NCBI GenBank assembly: GCA_016715795.1 | Contig: JADJXP010000002.1 | Coordinates: 1,054,001-1,118,000 of the forward strand | DNA: 64,000 nucleotides | Origin: Chloracidobacterium sp. | GTDB taxonomy: Bacteria; Acidobacteriota; Blastocatellia; Pyrinomonadales; Pyrinomonadaceae | Reading direction: 5' to 3' | Part shown: positions 1 to 7,993 of the stretch, piece after piece | Numbering within the stretch: the first letter of the stretch is position 1 | How the letters are laid out: every line of letters starts with the position of its first letter | Position numbers and translations under genes: made by a program | The notes under the pieces: generated by a model | What the model was told of the DNA's origin: nothing | Seen by the model: only the letters and a program-made list of their open reading frames with translations | Database searches by the model: none

Positions 1-77
1 GTCAAAAGATGCCTTGTACTTGCATCTGTGCAACAGAGTAACAAAAAAATATTTTCGTTGCAAGCATGAATTTTATG

Positions 78-106
78 TTGCATTAAGAAAAATCATGTGT
101 TATGTT
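78..106 (+). promoter_or_regulatory. Candidate sigma-70 promoter for the XRE regulator
   Basis: TTGCAT at 78-83 and TATGTT at 101-106 are separated by 17 nt in an AT-rich leader with no ORF. The rest of 1-163 shows no other clear structure. The start codon lies about 58 nt downstream of the -10 box, preceded by a strong AGGAGG site at 153-158. This is pattern matching only. Confidence 0.4.
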
Positions 107-163
107 TTATTCGTGAATGCGAAAAAGCATCCGTGACACTCTAGGAAATACCAGGAGGAAACT

Positions 164-562
164 ATGGCAGACAACAGTTATGAAAGTTTGATCAACACCG
201 CCGATCTCGGCAAGGCGATCAAGCGCCGCCGCGAGGAATTGAAAATGAGCCTTCGCGATGTCGCTGACGTCATTGAGGTATCGGCATCAACCCTTTCGCG
301 TATCGAGAACGGGACCGGACGTCCCGATACCGACAACATCGCCCGTATCACACGCTGGCTCAACATGCCCGTCGATCGCCTGATGAAGCACTCGACCGAT
401 GGCGTCGAACCGGTGATCTATTACCCGCACGAACCGACGACTGAGATCATCTCGGCCCACCTTCGCGCGGATAAGAACCTTGCCCCGGAAACGGCCGAGG
501 CGCTGTCGGAGCTTTTCCGCGTCGCCTACAAGCAGTTCAGCAAGACGGGTAAGAGGAAATAG
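164..562 (+). CDS. XRE-family HTH transcriptional regulator
   Basis: This is a small cytoplasmic DNA-binding regulator of 132 aa. Residues about 14-70 form a lambda-repressor-type HTH: IKRRREELKMSLRDVADVIE is followed by STLSRIENG, the usual recognition-helix pattern. The C-terminal 60 residues are helical and polar with no recognised domain. The start is well supported by AGGAGG at 153-158, 5 nt before ATG. The next gene starts 42 nt downstream on the same strand and encodes a small membrane protein, so the two may be co-transcribed up to the terminator at 1020. The target genes cannot be read from the sequence. Confidence 0.85.
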   Translation: MADNSYESLINTADLGKAIKRRREELKMSLRDVADVIEVSASTLSRIENGTGRPDTDNIARITRWLNMPVDRLMKHSTDGVEPVIYYPHEPTTEIISAHLRADKNLAPETAEALSELFRVAYKQFSKTGKRK

Positions 563-604
563 CTAAACCAAACGAGACGATAAAACTACACGAGAGACAA
601 AAAT

Positions 605-991
605 ATGACACACACGAATGATAGGAACTTTCGCTGGTTTTTTGGGATCGACACGGCGGTGGTGCTGTTCTTTTTGGCACTGGAATACGGCCGCGCGGTC
701 CGCGTTCTGACGTTGGACGGAATTCTCATGGCAATCACGATGGCAATGATCGTCGTGCTGCCATACTTTTTGCCGTCAAATTATCAGCGGCCGGCGTTCT
801 TTAATTGGCTGATGGGCCGCACCGGCATAATGGCCTTGGGGCTCGTTCTTGGTGCATCCCTGACGGTCGGCATCGATGTCGGCTTGCCCGCGTCGCTGCG
901 ATTCATGCCAATGACATTCCTGATACTGACCACGATGATCAGTTGTTATGTTCAGTTCTACGGTCTGTTGAGACTTCGCCCGGCGAAATAG
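605..991 (+). CDS. Small integral membrane protein, unknown function
   Basis: This 128-aa protein is not assigned to a family. Hydrophobic stretches at about residues 12-27, 35-54, 71-90 and 100-120 suggest three or four membrane segments, with a short N-terminal polar tail and a basic end (LRLRPAK). No signal peptide or catalytic motif is visible. It follows the XRE regulator with 42 nt between them and ends just before a strong hairpin terminator, so it is probably the last gene of that unit. The upstream GAGA is a weak ribosome site. Confidence 0.6.
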   Translation: MTHTNDRNFRWFFGIDTAVVLFFLALEYGRAVRVLTLDGILMAITMAMIVVLPYFLPSNYQRPAFFNWLMGRTGIMALGLVLGASLTVGIDVGLPASLRFMPMTFLILTTMISCYVQFYGLLRLRPAK

Positions 992-1019
992 GCAAAGGGA
1001 GCTGCGGCGAAATAGCAGA

Positions 1020-1055
1020 AACCCGCTCGTGTCTCGGGAGCACGAGCGGGTTTTT
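1020..1055. terminator. Rho-independent terminator between convergent genes
   Basis: ACCCGCTCGTG (1021-1031) pairs with CACGAGCGGGT (1041-1051) around a 9-nt loop, followed by a T run. It ends the membrane-protein transcript and lies directly against the stop of the convergent Doc gene. Confidence 0.85.
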
Positions 1056-1445
1056 CTATTCTGCGGGAAGCAACTGAAGAAGTTCGGCAAGGTCACTCTT
1101 GCCGGCTTTGCGATTCGCGATATCGATTAGAATCTCGTACAGCCGCTTATCGGGATCGAGGATCACGATTCCATTGAGGTCGAGAAACGCAAGACACGAA
1201 ACCAACGCCGTTCGCTTGTTCCCGTCGAGAAAGGGTTGGTTCTCCGCGATGTGAAACGCGTAAGCGGCCGCCATTTCGAATATACCGGAATGCAGATACT
1301 CACCACCAAAACTCGCCTGTGGCGTCATCACCGCCGATTCGAGGAGCGTTTGGTCACGAATCCCGTGAATGCCTCCGTAGGCATCAAGTTGTTCGCTGTG
1401 AATTTCCAGGACTTCGGCGACAGTCAGGAAGATAGGCTCGATCAC
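1056..1445 (-). CDS. doc: Doc-type toxin (Fic/Doc family, death-on-curing)
   Basis: Doc toxins are Fic-fold kinases that phosphorylate elongation factor Tu and stop translation until neutralised. The 129-aa protein carries the Fic/Doc core motif HIAENQPFLDGNKRTA (about residues 65-80) with the catalytic His and the DGNKR anion loop intact. Length matches the family (about 125 aa). The start is GTG at 1445, overlapping the antitoxin stop as GTGA, so translation is probably coupled to the upstream antitoxin. The toxin gene being second is the usual order. No defect is visible, so the module is probably active. Confidence 0.88.
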   Translation of the reverse strand: MIEPIFLTVAEVLEIHSEQLDAYGGIHGIRDQTLLESAVMTPQASFGGEYLHSGIFEMAAAYAFHIAENQPFLDGNKRTALVSCLAFLDLNGIVILDPDKRLYEILIDIANRKAGKSDLAELLQLLPAE

Positions 1446-1669
1446 TGAGCCAATTTGCGAAGCGTTTCATCATGATTTTTCATCACACGCTTCACCGCCG
1501 ACCGCAACCGTTTCTCACGAGCTTCATTCGTGAGTGGCTCGATGATCAGGCGGTCGCCGTCGGTCCTGACTTCGAGAGGGGTATCCCGCTCGATCCGTAG
1601 AAGATCAAGAATAGGTTTTTCGATAATGATACCGAGACTGTTACCTATCGCCACGAGATTCTTCATCAT
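1442..1669 (-). CDS. AbrB/MazE/SpoVT-type antitoxin of the Doc module
   Basis: This 75-aa protein has a SpoVT-AbrB swapped-hairpin DNA-binding domain at residues 2-50 (KNLVAIGNSLGIIIEKPILD, then LEVRTDGDRLIIEP). The charged C-terminal tail (REKRLRSAVKRVMKNH) is where such antitoxins usually wrap the toxin. It overlaps doc by 4 nt. The start is one of two adjacent ATGs (1669 or 1666). No Shine-Dalgarno is visible, and the predicted -10 box ends only 8 nt upstream, so the mRNA may be leaderless. Pairing of an AbrB antitoxin with Doc instead of Phd is known but less common. Confidence 0.82.
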   Translation of the reverse strand: MMKNLVAIGNSLGIIIEKPILDLLRIERDTPLEVRTDGDRLIIEPLTNEAREKRLRSAVKRVMKNHDETLRKLAQ

Positions 1670-1677
1670 GAAGTAAT

Positions 1678-1705
1678 GTTATAACGACGTTATTACGAAA
1701 GTCAA
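1678..1705 (-). promoter_or_regulatory. Promoter with embedded palindromic operator for abrB-doc
   Basis: On the minus strand TTGACT (1705-1700) and TATAAC (1683-1678) are 16 nt apart. Between and overlapping them is a perfect inverted repeat ATAACG-A-CGTTAT at 1681-1693, plus the palindrome GTTATAAC at 1678-1685. The position suits autorepression by the antitoxin or complex. Confidence 0.55.
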
Positions 1706-1721
1706 GAAATATTTTACAGCT

Positions 1722-2747
1722 TCAGACGACCGCTGCGGCCACGGTGTTAGCTACCGCTTCGTGAATTCTTGTGAGTGCGCCGGCTAATTCTAAGTATTGC
1801 GTCAGCGTCAACGCCTGTGCGCCGTCGCAGAGGGCCTTTTCCGGATGCGGGTGGACCTCGATTATCAGGCCGTCCGAGCCTGCCGCCACGGCGGCGCGGG
1901 CCATTGGGGCGACGAGATAATTATGGCCGGTGCCGTGCGAAGGATCGACGATGATCGGAAGGTGCGAGACGCGTTTTACGGCCGGGACGATCGAGAGGTC
2001 GAGCGTATTTCGGGCATGGCCTGCGAAGGTGCGCACCCCTCGTTCGCAAAGGACGACCTTCTCGTTGCCCTCCGCCATCAGGTACTCGGCGGCGAGCAGC
2101 AGTTCGTCCAGTGTCGCCGATAGGCCGCGTTTGAGCAGAACCGGTTTGCCAGAACGGCCGGCGTATTTTAGCAGCGAGAAATTCTGCATATTCCGCGCTC
2201 CGATCTGGATGCAGTCGGCGTATTCGGCAACGGCGTCAACACCCGGCTCGTCCATCGCTTCGGTAATGATGTTGAGGCCATGCCGGTCGCGCACCTCGGC
2301 GAGCATTTTCAGCCCCTCGATTCCCAGTCCTTGAAAAGCATATGGTGACGTGCGCGGCTTGAAAGCACCGCCTCGGAAGAACTTTGCTCCGCTTGCCGCC
2401 ACGACCTCGGCCGTCGCCAATACCTGTTCACGATCCTCGAGCGCGCACGGCCCCGCGATGATCGCAAGATCGCCGCCGCCGATCGATGAATTTCCGATCG
2501 GAACTACTGACGCCGCACGGCCGTTCTTGACGGTAAGCCGGTAAGGCTGCGTGATCCTCATGACGTCTGCGACGCCGGAGATATTCTCAAATGCTCCCGG
2601 ATCGATCGAGCCTTTGTTGCCGGTCACCCCGATCGACGTCTGGCGGCGGCCCGGAACGATATGTGCCTCGAAGCCGAGCGCTTCGACCGCTCTGAGGACG
2701 TTTTCTATTTGCTCGGCCGTCGTATCCGGCCTCATCACGATGAGCAT
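1722..2747 (-). CDS. aroF: 3-deoxy-7-phosphoheptulonate synthase (DAHP synthase)
   Basis: It condenses phosphoenolpyruvate with erythrose 4-phosphate, the first step of the shikimate pathway, in the cytoplasm. The 341-aa protein has an N-terminal ferredoxin-like regulatory domain (residues 1-70, beginning MLIVMRPDTTAEQIE) and a TIM-barrel domain. Family motifs are present in order: GPCALEDREQ, FRGGAFKPRTSPYAFQG, LCERGVRTF and DPSHGTGH. The architecture is that of type I-beta enzymes of the Bacillus/Thermotoga kind, in which the N-terminal domain mediates feedback control. It stands alone between the toxin module and argS; no other aromatic pathway genes are adjacent. Confidence 0.93.
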   Translation of the reverse strand: MLIVMRPDTTAEQIENVLRAVEALGFEAHIVPGRRQTSIGVTGNKGSIDPGAFENISGVADVMRITQPYRLTVKNGRAASVVPIGNSSIGGGDLAIIAGPCALEDREQVLATAEVVAASGAKFFRGGAFKPRTSPYAFQGLGIEGLKMLAEVRDRHGLNIITEAMDEPGVDAVAEYADCIQIGARNMQNFSLLKYAGRSGKPVLLKRGLSATLDELLLAAEYLMAEGNEKVVLCERGVRTFAGHARNTLDLSIVPAVKRVSHLPIIVDPSHGTGHNYLVAPMARAAVAAGSDGLIIEVHPHPEKALCDGAQALTLTQYLELAGALTRIHEAVANTVAAAVV

Positions 2748-2815
2748 AAATAACCTATACCGCCAATCTTAGCAAAGTTACAAACATAAATGCTGAGACT
2801 GCCAAATTCAAACTC

Positions 2816-4816
2816 TTACATTCGCGCCGGAACTTCGATCCCGAGCGTTGCCAGCGCCGCGGTAAGCGCCCGACGCGTCATGTCGGCGACGACCACCAGG
2901 ACGGCCCGCTTCACATCATCGGTCTCGGCAATGATCTTGTGGTTGTGATAGAAGAGGTTAAAGGCCTTTGCCAGATTGAAGGAATATTTCGCAAGGATCG
3001 CGGGTTCGTTGGCGTTCGCAGCCTGCTCGACGGTCTCGGCTAGCCGTGCCGCCATCATGGCCATCGACCATATCTCGTTGCCGGCCTCTGAAGCAAATAT
3101 CTCGCTGACAGACGCAGCATCGGCAAGCCTGTTACGGCATTCCTGAATGGTTTCGCCCTTTTCGTCCAGTTTTCGAAATATCGAATTTGCTCTGACGGCA
3201 GAATACTGACAAAAGCAGCCAGTCTCACCGTCAAATGAAAGAGCCTCCTTAAAATCGAAGACGATCACAGTATTGCGAGTGAACTTGAGCAAGAAATACC
3301 GCAACGCTCCAACTGCGATCTGGTGCGCGATGTGTCGCTTCTCGTCTTCGTCCGCGTCCGGATGTCGCGACTCGACCTCAATATGGGCATTTGCTTCGAG
3401 TCGGTCGATCAGATCGTCGGCCTTTACGCCGAGGCCTTTGCGGCCGGACATTTCAATGAATGAGCGTTTGCGGTCTTCTTCATTCAACACGAAGCCGAGT
3501 TCCTCTGCCGCTGCGGGGGAAAGCGCGACCATCTCGTAGGCGAGATGGACACTCGCCTTTTCGCCTCGCTCCGGCGAGATCGCCGCGACGCCTTTTTTAA
3601 CTACCTCTTGTGGATAAGATTGTCGCGTGTCGATGACATTATAGATTGTCTCGCCACCGCCAAAATGTGTGTGCTGATGGTCGTCCGGGTTGGGAGTCGT
3701 GATCCAGATCTCTTTGCCGTCGCCGTATGTATGAAAAAGGCGATAGTTAAAATCGAGCCCAAGGATGCCCAGTTTCCACATTTGATAGGCGATGTCTTTG
3801 CCGGTGTAAGTGACCGTCCCGTTCGATCTAACGAGTATCTTGTCGGCCTCGTGTTCATCGCTGCCCTCGTGCGATTCCCAGGGCATCACCCAGCATCCCG
3901 CATGCGGGCCGTCATCGACATAGTGAATCACACCGAGCTGTTTCATTTGCTCGAATGCCTTGTCCCAAAAATGCAGATGCAGTATCTCGCTCTCGCGCGG
4001 CAGCAGGTCGTAGCGGATCGACAGACGCTCCATCGTCGCGGTGATGCATTCGACATTGCGGGTCGCGACGTAGTCGGCTAGCTCCGCCGTTGGGTTGTTG
4101 CCTTGTTCAATAAGGTGCAGAACTTCGGCTCGTTTTTCCTTCAGGGCTTCGTCCGTCTGATATTGCTGACCAACTTTTGCGTAGAGATCCCAACAGTAAT
4201 AGTCGAAAGACTCGCCTTTGGCCGTTATCTGTGAATCGAGAGCTTTGATCGATGCAAGATCGCGGCCTTCCAAATAGATAAAACCAACTACAACATCGGC
4301 GACCTGAACGCCCGTGTTGTCGATATAGTTCTGCACCTCGACCTGTTTTCCGGTCGCTGTAAGGATGCGCTGGAAAGTGTCGCCGAGAACCGAATTGCGC
4401 ACATGGCCGATATGCGCGGCCTTGTTCGGATTGACGGATGTGTGCTCGACGCAGACCTTTTGACCGTGCTTTCCGTTATTTGGCAGCGGTTCGGCTGAGG
4501 CGTTGACCGAGAGAAATGCCGCCCTGTCGAGAAATACGTTGAGATATCCCGGCCCGGCGATCTCGGTGCGGGCAACCGCTTCGAGATTTTCGAGCGAAGC
4601 TTTCAGGGTTTCAGCTATTGCTCGTGGGTTCTGTTTCTCGTCCGTCTGTTGTTTGATCAGCTTTGCCAGTTCGAATGCGACAGGGAACGCGGCGTCGCCC
4701 ATTTCGGTTTTCGGCGGGACCTCGAGCGGGATGTCTTCGAGTTCAATGCCAAACTCGCGGCGCGCGGCCTCGATGACCGTTTTTCGCAAAATGGCTTGTA
4801 TTTCAGATAAATTCAC
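2816..4816 (-). CDS. argS: Arginyl-tRNA synthetase
   Basis: It charges tRNA-Arg with arginine (class I synthetase). The 666-aa protein has the N-terminal additional domain (residues 1-110), the HIGH-type signature NKAAHIGHVRNSVLGD near residue 132 and the Rossmann core. A MSGRKGLGVKADDLID segment stands at the KMSKS position, a non-canonical loop also seen in other ArgS lineages. The DALR anticodon-binding domain ends in LGIEVPARM. It is longer than the typical 550-590 aa because of an insertion in the catalytic core. The ATG at 4816 is the first residue of the recognised N-terminal domain. Confidence 0.93.
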   Translation of the reverse strand: MNLSEIQAILRKTVIEAARREFGIELEDIPLEVPPKTEMGDAAFPVAFELAKLIKQQTDEKQNPRAIAETLKASLENLEAVARTEIAGPGYLNVFLDRAAFLSVNASAEPLPNNGKHGQKVCVEHTSVNPNKAAHIGHVRNSVLGDTFQRILTATGKQVEVQNYIDNTGVQVADVVVGFIYLEGRDLASIKALDSQITAKGESFDYYCWDLYAKVGQQYQTDEALKEKRAEVLHLIEQGNNPTAELADYVATRNVECITATMERLSIRYDLLPRESEILHLHFWDKAFEQMKQLGVIHYVDDGPHAGCWVMPWESHEGSDEHEADKILVRSNGTVTYTGKDIAYQMWKLGILGLDFNYRLFHTYGDGKEIWITTPNPDDHQHTHFGGGETIYNVIDTRQSYPQEVVKKGVAAISPERGEKASVHLAYEMVALSPAAAEELGFVLNEEDRKRSFIEMSGRKGLGVKADDLIDRLEANAHIEVESRHPDADEDEKRHIAHQIAVGALRYFLLKFTRNTVIVFDFKEALSFDGETGCFCQYSAVRANSIFRKLDEKGETIQECRNRLADAASVSEIFASEAGNEIWSMAMMAARLAETVEQAANANEPAILAKYSFNLAKAFNLFYHNHKIIAETDDVKRAVLVVVADMTRRALTAALATLGIEVPARM

Positions 4817-4903
4817 TCTATATTTCGCTCCAAAAGCAAAAACCAGAGTATATCGCGACGATGGCCGGTTTGTGTAGGAAGGGAAGTCAGAGGGAGCGTT
4901 TTA

Positions 4904-4960
4904 ATTCGTGCATTCGTGGCTATTCTTGCGATCGTAAGAATAGGCCACGAATGCACGAAT
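4904..4960. repeat. Long intergenic inverted repeat (24-bp stem)
   Basis: The arm at 4904-4927 (ATTCGTGCATTCGTGGC then TATTCTT) is repeated as its reverse complement at 4936-4960, with one extra G and an 8-nt loop. It lies between argS and the PilZ gene, upstream of argS. No T run follows, so it looks like a dispersed repeat rather than a terminator. Confidence 0.8.
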
Positions 4961-4985
4961 AAACCCAAGTTAAGACACTACAAAG

Positions 4986-5314
4986 TTAGACGCTAGGACT
5001 TAGCGTCTCATCAATATGGCTCTGCACAAGCCGCAGGTTGTCGCCGGAGAGGTCGAGGAACTGAACGCCAAAGCCGTCGCCATGCTGCATATGCGGACAA
5101 TAGCCGAACAGGTTGCAAGGCTCGCACTCCTCGGCATCTTGAATCTTAGGTTGATGACAGTGCCGACCGAATACACCTGCCTGCTTTGAACGAACGCTCC
5201 GCCGACGCTCAGGTCGCGCAGGAATTCGTCCGTTCGCGTAAAAATACCGTCCTGTCCGATCCATAGTTCGGTTCGCAGGCTGATGCGCGGGTGTTTTCTT
5301 AGTTTTTCGTACAT
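4986..5314 (-). pseudogene. PilZ-domain protein, interrupted by a one-base frameshift
   Basis: PilZ domains bind cyclic di-GMP. The first frame, from ATG at 5314, carries the RxxxR (RKHPR) and DxSxGG (DLSVGG) ligand motifs and the strand INLRFKMP, as a PilZ domain should. At about 5091-5095 the conserved end leaves frame: HGDGFGVQFLDLSGDN continues in another frame that stops at 4986, while the original frame reads a non-homologous tail to 5000. One missing base after the codon for Arg in SAIVR restores a roughly 109-residue PilZ protein. It could be a real mutation, a recoding site or a sequencing error; the ligand-binding residues lie before the break. Confidence 0.7.
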
Positions 5315-5408
5315 TGCGGCCGTGGCGGGAGCCTGCCTTCGATAATAAACCGAAAATGGCCGCCGCGTTTCAGTTTTCTCTGATAAACGCTAAAATCAAT
5401 CATTTACA

Positions 5409-5990
5409 ATGGCTGCGAAAAAATCTCGAAAACCCGACCGCAAGAAGATCGAAGCGGGCGTCCGCCTGATGCTCGAGGGCATCGGCGAAGATCCGGATCG
5501 TGCAGGACTGAAGCGAACGCCCGAGCGCGTCGCCGACTTCTACACCGAGCTGACCGAGGGCATGTGGGTCGATGCTTCGTCTCACATCGTTCCATTGCCC
5601 GGTGACAGCCACGACGAGATGGTGCTGGTCAAGGACATCTCGATCGCGTCCGTTTGCGAGCATCACCTCGCACCGTTCGTCGGCAAATGCCACATCGCAT
5701 ATATCCCGAAGAACGGCCGCATCATCGGTCTTTCGAAACTCGCCCGGATCGCTGAGGTATTCTCACGGCGGCTTCAGGTGCAGGAGCGGCTCACTCAGGA
5801 GATCGCTCAAACGTTGTTCAAGAACCTCGCACCTGTCGGTGTGATGGTAGTCATTGAGGCCGAGCACACCTGCATGACGCTGCGAGGGGTCAAAAAACCC
5901 GGAGCGATAACGATCACGTCGGCCGTCTTGGGCGGATTTAGGAAGGATTCAAGGACACGATCTGAGGCAATGGCATTGATAAAAGGATGA
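5409..5990 (+). CDS. folE: GTP cyclohydrolase I
   Basis: It converts GTP to 7,8-dihydroneopterin triphosphate, the first step to folate and other pterins. The 193-aa protein has the canonical core: GLKRTPERVADFY, the zinc/active-site segment SVCEHHLAPFVGKCHIAYIP (Cys and two His), and EHTCMTLRGVKKPG with the second zinc Cys. Length is near the family standard (about 190-220). It is divergent from the PilZ gene, and its stop overlaps the next gene's start as ATGA, suggesting co-transcription with the peptidase, although no functional link is obvious. Confidence 0.95.
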   Translation: MAAKKSRKPDRKKIEAGVRLMLEGIGEDPDRAGLKRTPERVADFYTELTEGMWVDASSHIVPLPGDSHDEMVLVKDISIASVCEHHLAPFVGKCHIAYIPKNGRIIGLSKLARIAEVFSRRLQVQERLTQEIAQTLFKNLAPVGVMVVIEAEHTCMTLRGVKKPGAITITSAVLGGFRKDSRTRSEAMALIKG

Positions 5991-7654
5991 GAATGAGAAA
6001 ACTAACTGCTTTAGTTCTGGTATTCGCGTTCGCGTTGACCGCGGCCTCTGGCCAGGATTGGACCTCAAAGTTCAACGCCACGAAGATGCGCGAACGCGTG
6101 ATTCGACTCTCGGCCGATGATCTCGAAGGCCGCGGACCCGGCACGGCTGGCGGCAAGCGGGCGGCTCAATATATTGCCGATCAATTGAAAGCAAGCGGCG
6201 TCAGGCCGGGCAACGGCAAGAGCTATTTTCAGAACGTCAAGCTCGTCGGAGTTAAGGCTGATCCCGAGACGCGGCTCACGGCGACCATCACAAAGGGCCC
6301 AACGAACCGGTATTTTGATTTCGGTGATGATTTTGTTGTGACGACCGGCACGCAGACAGCCGAGGCCAACGTGAATGCCGAGGTTATCTTTGTCGGCTAT
6401 GGTATCGACGCTCCGCTGTATAACTGGAATGATTACAAGGGCGACGCCGACCAGTACAAGGGCAAGGTCCTGATGATCATGGTCAACGATCCGCCCGCAA
6501 CCGACAAGGAACCAGATCTGTTTGGCGGCAAGGCTCTGACATACTACGGCCGTTGGACATACAAGTACGAGGAAGCCGCCCGTCGTGGTGCGGCCGGCGT
6601 CATCTTGGTCCACACGGATCAATCTGCCGGCTACGGCTGGAATGTCGTCCGGACATCGAACGGCAACTGGCGATACGAACTCGCGCGAGGCGTCGGTGAT
6701 AAAACGCCATTCCTGCCGATCCGCGGCTGGATGACGAATGAGGCCGCCGAGGACCTCGCCAAGGTCGGCCATCACGACCTCGATGACCTCAGAAAACAGG
6801 CGCAGCGTCGTGATTTCAAGCCTGTTAACCTTGGAGTTACTGCACATCTCAATCTCAAAAGCGAGGTCCAGACTCTTGGCTCGCCCAACGTCGTCGGCAT
6901 CGTGGACGGCAGCGATCCGAAGCTGTCGAAAGAGTTTGTCGTCATTACCGGCCATTGGGACCATCTTGGCATCGGCTCACCTGACGCCCGCGACGATAAG
7001 ATCTTCAACGGTGCGTATGACAACGCCTCCGGCGTGTCGGCGATCCTCGGAATCGCAGACATTCTTGCGAAAATGCCGAAGAATAAGCGGCCAAAACGAT
7101 CCATCCTTTTCCTTTTCACCACAGCTGAGGAACAAGGCCTGCTCGGGGCCGAATATTATTCGCATCATCCGCTCGTCCCGCTCGCAAAGACAGCCGCGAA
7201 CGTCAATATTGACGGCGTCAATTTCTTTGGCAAGACCGAGGATTTCTCGGCTCTTGGCGTTGAACGCTCGACGCTGATGGGTATCCACGTTCAGACGGTT
7301 GCGGCGGAGCGGAGCATGACGCTTCAGGGCGATATGCGGTCCGAGCAGGGCTTCTTCTTCCGTTCCGACCATTTTCCGTTCGCAAAGGTTGGCGTGCCTG
7401 CGATCTCGCTGCGTCACGGTTCTAAGTTCACGCCGGCTTTGACGGGCGATGCGTTGAATTTCTTTAAGGACTACACGGCAAAGTACTATCACCAGCCGTC
7501 CGATGAATACAAGCCGTGGTGGAATACTGAGGCAATGGTCCAAAACGCCGAACTCGGCCTCGCCATCGCGGTCAGGATCGCTAACGAGCGCAAAATGCCG
7601 CGATACGACGACACGGACGAATTCGCGGCGGCGGACAAGAAGAGATTTAAGTAG
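5987..7654 (+). CDS. Secreted M28-family zinc aminopeptidase with PA domain
   Basis: This is an extracytoplasmic di-zinc exopeptidase. The 555-aa protein begins with a signal peptide (RKLTALVLVFAFALTAASG, cleavage before QDW). A substrate-lid/PA-like insert lies at residues about 130-270. The M28 core at about 300-545 has its metal ligands in order: HWDHLG, NGAYDNASG, the catalytic TTAEEQGLLG, NIDGVN, and a final His in SDHFPF. A second in-frame ATG six bases downstream (5993) would also give a good signal peptide. The start overlaps the folE stop by 4 nt. Confidence 0.88.
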   Translation: MRMRKLTALVLVFAFALTAASGQDWTSKFNATKMRERVIRLSADDLEGRGPGTAGGKRAAQYIADQLKASGVRPGNGKSYFQNVKLVGVKADPETRLTATITKGPTNRYFDFGDDFVVTTGTQTAEANVNAEVIFVGYGIDAPLYNWNDYKGDADQYKGKVLMIMVNDPPATDKEPDLFGGKALTYYGRWTYKYEEAARRGAAGVILVHTDQSAGYGWNVVRTSNGNWRYELARGVGDKTPFLPIRGWMTNEAAEDLAKVGHHDLDDLRKQAQRRDFKPVNLGVTAHLNLKSEVQTLGSPNVVGIVDGSDPKLSKEFVVITGHWDHLGIGSPDARDDKIFNGAYDNASGVSAILGIADILAKMPKNKRPKRSILFLFTTAEEQGLLGAEYYSHHPLVPLAKTAANVNIDGVNFFGKTEDFSALGVERSTLMGIHVQTVAAERSMTLQGDMRSEQGFFFRSDHFPFAKVGVPAISLRHGSKFTPALTGDALNFFKDYTAKYYHQPSDEYKPWWNTEAMVQNAELGLAIAVRIANERKMPRYDDTDEFAAADKKRFK

Positions 7655-7667
7655 CTTAGCCAGGCTA

Positions 7668-7697
7668 TTGACTTGGCTTAGCTAAGCATGAGAGAAT
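7668..7697 (+). promoter_or_regulatory. Promoter with palindromic operator for the Phd/PIN module
   Basis: TTGACT (7668-7673) and GAGAAT (7692-7697) are 18 nt apart. The 12-bp perfect palindrome GCTTAGCTAAGC occupies 7676-7687 between them, and a related half-site GCTTAGCC lies at 7654-7661. This suits autoregulation by the Phd-type antitoxin. Confidence 0.55.
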
Positions 7698-7717
7698 AGT
7701 AATTGAAGGATCGTGCG

Positions 7718-7993
7718 ATGACGAAAGTAAATGTTCACGAGGCGAAGTCTCAACTAAGCAAACTGATAGAACTCGCAAAAAACGGCGAGGAAGTTATCAT
7801 TGCGAAGAACGGAAAGCCAGAAGCCCGCCTGACCGCCTATGAGCCCGAACGAAAAAGTTGGGTAGGGATGGACGCGGGCAAGATATGGATCGCAGACGAT
7901 TTTGATGAATGGCCGCAAGACATGCTTGAGCTGATGAGCGATCCAAAGATATTCCCCGACGAGAACGGTCCGGATGATGAAAATTCTAATTGA
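7718..7993 (+). CDS. Phd/YefM-family antitoxin
   Basis: This 91-aa antitoxin has the Phd/YefM fold at residues 1-50 (TKVNVHEAKSQLSKLIELAK, then GEEVIIAKNGKPEARL), which both binds DNA and dimerises. The acidic C-terminus (DDFDEWPQDM to PDENGPDDENSN) is expected to occupy the toxin active site. ATG 7718 is preferred over TTG 7703 because AAGGA at 7706-7710 is 7 nt upstream. It overlaps the PIN toxin gene by 20 nt, indicating translational coupling. Confidence 0.85.
   Translation: MTKVNVHEAKSQLSKLIELAKNGEEVIIAKNGKPEARLTAYEPERKSWVGMDAGKIWIADDFDEWPQDMLELMSDPKIFPDENGPDDENSN

Noticed and set aside
4904..4960. Terminator for the PilZ gene
   Set aside because: The stem is long, but no T run follows on either strand and the word content matches dispersed repeats.
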